Shown here one piece after another: positions 56,452 through 64,000 of a stretch of DNA of 64,000 nucleotides; position 1 is the stretch's first letter, and each line of letters opens with the position of its first letter. The stretch spans positions 7,494,707-7,558,706 of the forward strand of contig OZ023182.1 in the NCBI GenBank assembly GCA_963995505.1, in the 5' to 3' direction. The notes under the pieces were generated by a model that saw nothing but the letters and a program-made list of their open reading frames with translations, was not told where the DNA came from and made no database searches. This DNA comes from Hypericum androsaemum. Lineage: Eukaryota > Streptophyta > Magnoliopsida > Malpighiales > Hypericaceae. Position numbers and translations under genes: made by a program.

Positions 56452-57633
56452 ATGGCACCCAAAGCTATCCAGGCGAAGAAGGACAAGCAATTGACGAAAC
56501 GAAGGGTCGAGGCTCACCATGCACCCCTGGCGGACATGAAAGCTCGTGGTAGCAAAGACTTCCGCAAACAGTACAACGCCCCGTTCTTCATTGCTTCGCA
56601 AGAGGAAGGTGAAAAGTTCCAAGCCCTTTCTACTCTTCCACATCCACGTGGTCATTATTTTGACCATAGTTTCTTGTTTAAAATGACATTAATGAAGAAA
56701 ATGAAAGAGTTTGCTTGGCACCTTGGTTGGACGGAATTTATGTTTACTCCTATGCCTGGAATTCCAAACTTGGTGCTTGAATTTTACACTACATTGGAGT
56801 TTTTGGACAAAACACGATTTAAATGTCGCCTCGGTGATTTCGAGTTTGTGGTTGATGAAGATGTCTTGTCAAATGCATGCGATATTGAAAAGGGTGGTCT
56901 TTCTAAAATCAATACGTTTAACGTGGAGAAATTTTGGGAATCACTTACGGGATTTCCAAAATTTCAAGCCCGAAATTGTCCTAATGGTTTGATTGAAGAT
57001 GGCCCTCTTCTCTTGCTTCACAAGTTTATTTGTACTTCACTTTTTGGTAAATTGGAGGATAATAAGATTCAACAACGTGAATTGTTTATCTTATATTGTG
57101 TGAAGATGCAATTAAAGTTCAACTCAATTTCATGCATGTTTGATGTCTTTCGGGAAACCTCGAGAAAGAACCCAAGGAAGTTGCCTCTTGGACACATTAT
57201 TACCACTTTGGCTTTGTCCTTTGGCAGAATTGATGAACAAACCTTGGAGTTGTTGCAGTCCACAATACCATTCTATACCATGGAAAGTATGCGGCGAGCA
57301 GAGGTGGTGAACAAGTACTCTCATTTCCTCCGCCCAGCGGAGAGACTATGTTGGAAGCTACGCCAAGATGAAGGGCCAAGATCTGTGGAAGGAGGTACGC
57401 CTTCAGGAGAGGAAGATCAAGATGAAGGATGTGAAGACGTAGCACCATCTCGGGTGCCCGGTTCCGCACCTGACCGATGGAGCGAGGTCCTTGAGGCAAT
57501 GCAGACCATGAATGCCCGAACCAAACGAATGGAGTGGGAACTTCGACATCAAGGCTACTACATCCAGAAACTGGTGGAGCGATCCGGATACAACATCCCA
57601 CCACCACCACCACCCTCTCCACCTCAAGATTAA
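56452..57633 (+). CDS. Athila-1 accessory ORF, 393 residues, function unknown
   Basis: ATG at 56452 (MAPKAIQAKKDKQLTKRRVE) to TAA 57631-57633, intact. Basic N-terminus; blocks FFIASQEEGEKFQALSTL, EFAWHLGWTEFMFTPMPGIP, NLVLEFYTT, CRLGDFEFVV, LLLHKFICTSLFG, LYCVKMQLKFNSISCMF, KLPLGHIITTLALSFGR, and a Pro-rich end NIPPPPPPSPPQD. It lies downstream of pol where some Athila copies carry an env-like ORF, but I see no signal peptide or membrane segment, so it is not a typical env. It resembles the widespread putative plant transposon protein / Athila ORF1-type family. The broken partner is at 30437-32160. Its role in the element cycle is unknown. Confidence 0.8.
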   Translation: MAPKAIQAKKDKQLTKRRVEAHHAPLADMKARGSKDFRKQYNAPFFIASQEEGEKFQALSTLPHPRGHYFDHSFLFKMTLMKKMKEFAWHLGWTEFMFTPMPGIPNLVLEFYTTLEFLDKTRFKCRLGDFEFVVDEDVLSNACDIEKGGLSKINTFNVEKFWESLTGFPKFQARNCPNGLIEDGPLLLLHKFICTSLFGKLEDNKIQQRELFILYCVKMQLKFNSISCMFDVFRETSRKNPRKLPLGHIITTLALSFGRIDEQTLELLQSTIPFYTMESMRRAEVVNKYSHFLRPAERLCWKLRQDEGPRSVEGGTPSGEEDQDEGCEDVAPSRVPGSAPDRWSEVLEAMQTMNARTKRMEWELRHQGYYIQKLVERSGYNIPPPPPPSPPQD

Positions 57634-59273
57634 GGGGAGTTTCCTAGCACTTTGTTCTTCCTTAGTTATTTTCTTGTCTTTGTGATGTCGTGAGTTTGCT
57701 ATATGTCTTCGTGATGTGTCTTCGTGATGTTTGTTCGTTGTGATTGTTTGCTGTTCGTGATTGTTTGATGTTCTTGCTTGCTTCTTACTGCATTTGTTAG
57801 TATAGTTCAATTGTTTAGATGTATATGTGCTCCCTACACCTTGAGGACAAGGTGTTCTTCAAGTGTGGGGGTGTGGTTCCACTTAGGAATCTCTTGTGTG
57901 TTTTAGTTTGTCTTGTCTTGATTAGGCAATGATTTGGCATGAACTTTAAAAATTTGACCCCCTTCAAAATTATTTAACTTGTGTTAGAAGCTTACCACAC
58001 ACCTAGTTAGGAAATGAACTCGAGCACAAGGCCTAAGAACTTGTAGAAACCTCACCCTCGGTTGTTTAGACTAGTGGTCTCACTATGTAAATTAGACTAG
58101 AGGGTTATTGAGTGACCTTGTAAGGAACTTTGAGCCGAAGGAGGAGACAACCGTCTTCATTTATTCATAAGGTGCCTACATGAGTTCGGTTGATCGAGGT
58201 ATCCTACTAGTACTTGACATGGTCTTGGTTGTGTGGCGTTAGTGAATGACGGGGGCTAATCTTTTGATATTGAGCCTAGAGCTTTAGAGCCAAGAACCTT
58301 CATATCCATTGCTTTAACCCATTGAGCCTAGCCATTCATTGATCATATTATATGTATACCAACTTTAAGCCTTATATCCACCATTTCCCGACCTTTGGTC
58401 ATCCGATCCGAGGACACATAAGTTTACATTTTTTTTGGGATATGATATGTATTGGATTTAGTTGGTAGCTTATTGTTCTTATGGGTTAATTCATTGGAAA
58501 TGTGGGTAATTGAACGGCCATACAAAGAAGCCGAGTTTATGCCTACAAAAATGCCAAGTTGTGTTTGTGTTTGTAGAAAAAAAGAAAAAAAAAGAAAAAA
58601 AAAAGAAGAAGAAAAGAAAAGAAAAGAAAAGAAAGAAAGAAATGTGAAGTTTCAATAAGGCATTAATAATTGGCATAACTCGTGCTACGCGGTCTTAGGA
58701 AATGGGTGAATTTTGAGAATGTGCTTTAATTATTTATGGTGAGGATGTTTAGAATAGACGAGAGACTAGAATGCTTTAGCAACAAGTCCTCGGATTGGGT
58801 GGTTTAACTACTATCCATATATATTATCTCACTAATACCTCATCCCCATTACAACCCGGTTGAAAGCTCCAGGTTCACGAGCAACCACATGACTTTGAGA
58901 CACTGTTGAGTAGGACGTAGGATACTATGAAAGACATCGATCATGTATGCGAGAGATAGGAAGTTGGCTACTTACAAATCATGAGCTAAATTTCCGAACC
59001 TCTGAGTGGTTAACCTTCTAGTGTCGTTTACATAGTGATAACACTTGGTTAAACCATCGAGTGGTGAGATGTCTACCGGTTCTTACTCTTTGTGTTTGAG
59101 TTGATGTACTAGCTAGGTTGTGTGATAATACTTTTGATCTGAGTTTGAAATTTTGAGGGGAGTTAAATTGTGAATTTATCATGCCTAGTCTTGTCCTTAT
59201 CATGTCTTCTTTCTTATGTGATTGTGATTGTGTTTGTGTTTATATGAGTATTGCTTGAGGACAAGCAATGATT
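57634..59273 (+). other. Athila-1 noncoding spacer
   Basis: 1.64 kb without a supported ORF, colinear with Athila-2 28866-30436. Holds a purine tract at 58577-58642 (A/G only apart from its edges). Confidence 0.8.
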
Positions 59274-59287
59274 CAAGTGTGGGGGTG
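59274..59287 (+). other. Athila-1 polypurine tract
   Basis: CAAGTGTGGGGGTG directly before the 3' LTR; the same string precedes the Athila-2 3' LTR. Expected primer for plus-strand synthesis. Confidence 0.8.
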
Positions 59288-60815
59288 TGATGAGTGTGAA
59301 AACACTCTATCATCTATGTATGTTTTAGTGTCAATTTTCCATTGTTTCTAGTATTGTTTTGTGTTATTTATCGTTGTATTGTTATATTTCATGTTTTGAA
59401 CGTTTTAGTATAGTTATTGTGATTTTTATTTGTTTCGTTCATTTTTAGTTCAAGGAGGCTTTGTGGTGATACGGGAGGATATTGGTGTACTTTGGAGCGC
59501 GTCAACGACGATCGGATCAGCCTTGAAGAAATGGTGCACGATCGGGAAGGCGACGACATTGGGCTAACTGACCTCGAGAGACTTAAACACCGATAACTTT
59601 CTCATCCGAAGTCCAATGGAGACGAGTAAGGTGGTTCTGGAAAGAAGACATCCGGGGCTACAACTTTGTTTCTTTGGTCTTCTTCAGATTAGAAGTTTAA
59701 GAGGGTCAAAAATGCGCATGAAGTAGAGCTCTAAATCTGAAGACTCGCCTGACCAAAATTGGCCAAAATTCCGGGACCATTCCGGAATTTGCCAGGACGT
59801 TTTCTTGGCTGCCATCCCACACCATTTTGGCTGGAATTCCACTAACAAATTCTCCATACTCCACTATCCTCCATTGTCTCCCATTAATTCACTTTGTCTC
59901 CCACTACTTCACTTTCTCTCCCACCAACACGATTCCACTCATTCACTCCACATGGATTCACTCTTCCTCCCTCCTTGACCAAGAAAAAAAACGTGGCTCA
60001 CTATTGAAGGAGGAGAGGAAGCCATTGTTGAAGCTTGAAGAAGGAACTTGAAGAAGGAGCTAGGAGGAAGCTCTTGAAGACTCATTGAGCTTTTTCTAAA
60101 CTCTATCTTTGTTGTTCATGTGCTATTTACTTTGTTCAATGGATAATTTGTGTTGTTTGTTGAACATGAGTGAGTAGTTGATTTGTGAGTTTGGTGCCTT
60201 GATGGCACCTACTTAGCCAATGGTTTTGTGGGGTTAATATGTTAAGGTTTATGAACTAGTTGATGTGTTTAATGCTTAATCTTGATTGATCGCCTTGATT
60301 ATGAACTAAGTTGATGCTAATCGCCGGAAGGGGTTAGGATTAACGGACCATTTAACTAGTTAACTAGTTGCCTATTGAAGAGGGATCTCTTTAGGTGGTT
60401 AGTTGTCCAAAGGATGATATTGATAATCGGTAGTTAGTTGGATTAGTTGGCTAATTAGTCGCGGGAGCGCGGTTGGTTCACCTAAGCCTAATTAACTATC
60501 GATTTAGACTAATCGGTCGCGGGAGCGTTGATTAGTTTCTTGAGGAACATCCGGACCATAACACGAACTCAATAAACCCCACATGCCATTTGGTTATTTA
60601 GTTGTCATTGGCACCAAGCCCACTCTTTCCTTTATTGTTTAAATCTTCTTGTATTTAGTCGTTGTAGTAACCTATTCGTATTTGGAATTGACACCTCCAT
60701 TTATTATTGTCCTAAACTAGCGGTGAAGTTGAATTTGCGGACTAGCTTAGTCCTTGTGGGACGACAATCCCATACTTACTCTTTATTGCAAGAGGGGTGA
60801 AAATCCTTCCTTTCA
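59288..60815 (+). repeat. Athila-1 3' LTR
   Basis: 1528 bp, same length as the 5' LTR with roughly 15 scattered substitutions and no indel noticed by eye. Confidence 0.95.
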
Positions 60816-60820
60816 GGACT

Positions 60821-63785
60821 CTTTAAGCTGAATGTAATAACTATACAACGTACTTTTGAATGCCAGAATAAAGTTGTTAGTTCTTCTTACTTGGCTGAGT
60901 GTTCTAACTTATGACATGATAGATTAGGACACATAAATTTAATCTCACTAAGAAAGTTGGTAAGTTTAAATTTATTGCCTAAACTGAAGTTTAACCCAAA
61001 CGATAAGTGCGAAGTATGTGTTGAGTCAAAAATGGCCAAAGCACCTTTCCATTCAGTTGAAAGAAGTACAACACCTTTAGAGTTAATTCATACCGACGTC
61101 TGCGATATAAAACACGTGCAAACTAGAGATGGAAAAAATATTTTATCACATTTATCGATGATTGCACAAGATACTGCTATGTATATCTCTTAAAAGGAAA
61201 GGATAAAACCTTCGAAGCCTTTAAGAGTTATAAGAATGAGGTTAAAAATTAATGTAGCAGTAAAATAAAAATAATTCCAAGTGATAAAGGGGGAGAATAT
61301 GTAGCTCCGTTTGAGAAATTCTGCCAACAAAATGTCATTATTCATCAGACAAGTGCACCATACTCACCTCAATCAAATGGCATAGCTGAACGTAAGAATA
61401 GAACTCTCAAGGAGATAATGAATACGATGTTGATTAGCTCGGGCTTACCCCTGAACATGTGGAGGGAAGCTGTGCTCTCAGCTAACTATATTCTAAATAA
61501 ATTGCCACACAAAAAAAGGGACAAAATCCCATACGAACTATGGAAAAGGAGAAAGTCTTTCTACTGTTACCTTAAAGTGTGGGGGTGCCTAGCTAAGATA
61601 GAAATACCTCTGCCTAAAAGGGTGAGAATATGAACCAATACCGTTGACTGCATCTTTATCGGATATGCCTAAAATAGTAGCGCATACCAACTTCTAGTGC
61701 ACAAGTTTGAAAACCCTGAAATCAACGAGGGAATGGTCATGGAATCAAGGAATGTGATATTCTTTTAGAATACTTTTTCTAATAAAGAAAGGAAAGAAGT
61801 AAGTTCTAATAAGAGGACTTATGAGGCTGCACGAGGTTCTGATCAAAATGTTCAGGAACTTAGACATGGTAAGAGGACCAAGGTAGTCAATTCATTTGGT
61901 CCAGATTTCTTAACATATATGTTAGAAAATGAACCTAGGACAATCCAAGAGGTATTGTCTAGTTCAGATGCTCCTCTCTGAGAAGAATCTATCAACAGTG
62001 AGATAGAATCCATCATGCAAAACCACACATGGAAAATCATAGATCTTCCACCAGGTTACAAACTTTTAGGTTACAAGTGGATCTTTAAAAAGAAATACAA
62101 AGCTGATAGGTCAATCGATAAGTATAAAGCTCGGTTGGTAGCTAAAAGATTCAAACAGAAGGAAGGATATGATTACTTTGACACATATTCACCGGTCACA
62201 AGAATTACATCTATTAGAGTACTCATAGCCGTTCCAGCACTCTATAACCTCGAGATACATCAGATGGATGTAAAAATAGCTTTCCTAAATGGAGAACTAG
62301 AAGAGGAGATATATATGGAGTAACCTGAAGAGTTTATTGCCCCCGGACAAGAGCACAAAGTATGCAAACTGGTCAAGTCATTGTACGGGCTGAAACAGGC
62401 GCCGAAACAATGGCATGGAAATTTTGACAGGACAATGATGTCAAATGGCTTTAAGATCAATGAGTGTGATAAATATGTATACATTAAAGGCACACCTAAT
62501 GCTTACATGATTGTATGCATGTATGTAGACGACATGCTAATCATGGGAAGCAGCAATGATCTTATCATGAAAACTAAGAACATGTTAAAGAACAACTTTG
62601 ACATAAAAGATATGGGTCTAGCTGATGTCATACTAGGGATCAAAATCACTAGAACGACAGAAAGAATTATCTTGTCACAATCCTACTATGTTGAGAACGT
62701 ACTCAAGAAATTTGAAGCATTTAACAAACCTCCGGCTAAGACTCCGGTAGACCTGAGTTTACACTTAGCTAAAAATAGAGGTGACCCAGTATTTCAACTG
62801 AAATATGCAAGGATCATTGGGAGCCTGATGTACTTGACAAATTGTACACACCCTGATATTGCATATTCAATTAGCAAGCTTAGTAGATTCACAAGTAATC
62901 CAGAAACGGAAAGCTCTGGAAATGGTTCTAAAGTAAATAAAATATACTTTGAACCATGGCATACTTTATACTAGGGGTGAGCAAGTCAACCGGACCAGAC
63001 CAAACCAAAAAAACTAGACCAGACCAGAACTAAAATTTTAGGAATATTACGAACCGGAATAGACCATACCTACTCTGGTCTGGTCTGGGTTTGGTCTGGT
63101 CCAACCAAAAACTGGACCGGAGTACCAAAAAATGAACAAAAATTGGGTTTTGGACCGGACCAAACCAAATTGGACTAGACCGAAAATTAGATTTTGGGTA
63201 TTTCATGGACCGGATTGGACCATTTTTTTATTTGGTCTGGTTTGGTTTAGTTTTACAGTTTCTGGTTTGTTTGCTCACCCCCTGCTTTATACTAGATATC
63301 CAGCTGTATTGGAAGGATACAGTGATGCAAATTGGATATCAGACACCAAAGATTCCAAATCCACTAGTGGTTACGTGTTCACCATAGGTGGAAGAGCTGT
63401 GTCCTGGAAATCTTTCAAACAAACGTGCATAAATCGATCCACCATGGAGTCGGAGTTTATAACACTAGATAAAGCTGGAGAAGAAGCTGAATGGCTCAGA
63501 ACTTTTTAGAGGATATTTCTTGTTGGAACAAAGCATGTGCCTCATGTATTGATACATTGTGATAGCATGTCAGCAATCGAGAGAGCACAAAGTACTATGT
63601 ACAATGGTAAGTCTCGACACATCCGTAGGAGACATAATATCGTTAGATAATTGATCTCTGATGGTATAATTACCATTAATTATGTGAAGTCCAAGGACAA
63701 CATAGCTGATCTTTTGATGAAAGGCATCAACATAGATCAAATGTATAATGCAGCAAGGAGAATGGGGTTAAAACCCACACATTAA
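60821..63785 (+). pseudogene. Copia-3 integrase, reverse transcriptase and RNase H, broken
   Basis: Begins after Athila-1 with [15 protein letters not shown] and a zinc-finger end [14 protein letters not shown]. Integrase core ([34 protein letters not shown]) has frameshifts and stops near 60915, 61190, 61250 and 61630. Reverse transcriptase reads YKWIFKKKYKADRSIDKYKA, SLYGLKQAPKQW and CMYVDDMLIMGS, with a TAA near 62321. RNase H is split by hAT-3 and resumes [30 protein letters not shown]. Ends GLKPTH at TAA 63783-63785. Confidence 0.88.
62972..63284. mobile_element. hAT-3, 313-bp non-autonomous hAT element
   Basis: Left end TAGGGGTGAGCAAG, right end TTGCTCACCCCCTG (one extra C). Flanked by CTTTATAC at 62964-62971 and 63285-63292, a perfect 8-bp duplication. 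The interior is almost wholly GGACCAGACC/AAACCAAA motifs and their complements. Confidence 0.92.
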
Positions 63786-64000
63786 AAATGTTCATAGCGG
63801 TAACTCAACATGATGAGTGGAGATCCCACAAACTTGGTTCAATGAGACAACTAAGTTATGGATGGTTAAGATGATTACTTGGAATCCATCTCATTCTCAG
63901 AAGCTGCCCAAGTACGAATATACAGAGGTGTGGTTAGGTTAAGCGTCTACGCTTTTAATGATTCTTATACCAGATAAAGGTAGAGTATAACATGATACTC
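63786..64000 (+). other. Copia-3 3' noncoding sequence to window edge
   Basis: Follows the RNase H stop. A polypurine tract and 3' LTR start would be expected here or just beyond, but I cannot place them with confidence. Confidence 0.4.

Larger units (their letters stand above)
48681..60815 (+). mobile_element. Athila-1, nearly intact Athila-lineage Gypsy retrotransposon
   Basis: 12,135 bp with two LTRs of 1528 bp each (48681-50208 and 59288-60815) and target duplication GGACT at 48676-48680 and 60816-60820. Asp-tRNA primer-binding site at 50211, gag-pol 50347-55832 with one frameshift, accessory ORF 56452-57633, spacer, and polypurine tract at 59274-59287. I counted about 15 differences between the LTRs by eye (near 1%), pointing to a recent insertion. 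It disrupts Copia-3 between protease and integrase. Confidence 0.96.
46637..64000 (+). mobile_element. Copia-3, decayed Ty1/Copia retrotransposon hosting three insertions
   Basis: Gag begins at 46637 and RNase H ends at 63785, in Copia order, but the coding sequence is split by hAT-2 (47143-47933), Athila-1 (48681-60815) and hAT-3 (62972-63284) and by many stops. It is a different lineage from Copia-1/2: gag reads FNGTEFKRWQQKMLFYLTTL. The LTRs were not identified; the 3' LTR may begin near or past the window end. Confidence 0.85.

Noticed and set aside
56452..57633. calling the Athila accessory ORF an envelope protein
   Set aside because: Position fits, but no signal peptide, transmembrane helix or cleavage-like site is visible.
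1..64000. CRISPR-like arrays, operons or bacterial insertion sequences
   Set aside because: Repeats seen are LTRs, TIRs and tandem repeats; genes have spliceosomal introns. Nothing prokaryotic is present.

Overview
This is nuclear DNA of a flowering plant, most likely a eudicot. The evidence is intron-bearing plant genes (a 221-residue Ran GTPase, a DUF642 cell-wall protein, a P-class PPR protein, a DNMT2 tRNA methyltransferase and an Agenet/ENT protein) embedded in Copia and Athila-type Gypsy LTR retrotransposons, Mutator-like and hAT elements and LINE remnants. I cannot name the species.

Layout. (1) 1-3132: the 3' part of a Copia element (Copia-1) with an open pol frame and its 3' LTR. (2) 3133-20651: a gene-rich island. 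A Mutator-like or foldback element carrying a WPP-domain gene fragment lies at 4037-4937. Then come DUF642 (+, 5320-7362), LINE RNase H remnants (7845-8760), Ran (+, 9424-11278), two unassigned exon-like blocks on the minus strand (12753-13054), an Agenet-ENT gene (-, 13571-14940), a small Mutator-like MITE (15500-15667) and an intronless PPR gene (-, 18037-20550). (3) 20652-42750: one Mutator-like element with a perfect 9-bp target duplication (TATTTGTTT), swollen to 22 kb by nested insertions. Its left arm holds a Pack-MULE with a TAF9-like fragment (20913-22080). Its interior holds a decayed Copia (Copia-2, 22461-41897). Copia-2 in turn holds a solo Athila LTR (24295-25780) and a minus-strand Athila (27406-39961), and that Athila holds a hAT element (30667-31230). 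(4) 43655-45873: an intact nine-exon DNMT2 gene on the minus strand. (5) 46180-64000: a LINE remnant, then a third, decayed Copia (Copia-3) hosting two hAT elements and a nearly intact, young Athila (48681-60815) with 1528-bp LTRs and a GGACT target duplication.

The host genes look independently transcribed and intact: every exon join I made conserves the reading frame and gives the expected protein length. The rest is a record of successive insertions whose order can be read from target duplications. The least ordinary content is the two gene-fragment-carrying TIR elements (WPP domain; TAF9 with its intron kept), a third, unidentified coding-like segment inside the outer Mutator-like element, the accessory ORF and repeated palindrome of the Athila family, and two well-spliced but unassigned exon-like blocks. 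I found no CRISPR, operon or bacterial-type feature, and no clear evidence of an unknown multi-gene system.
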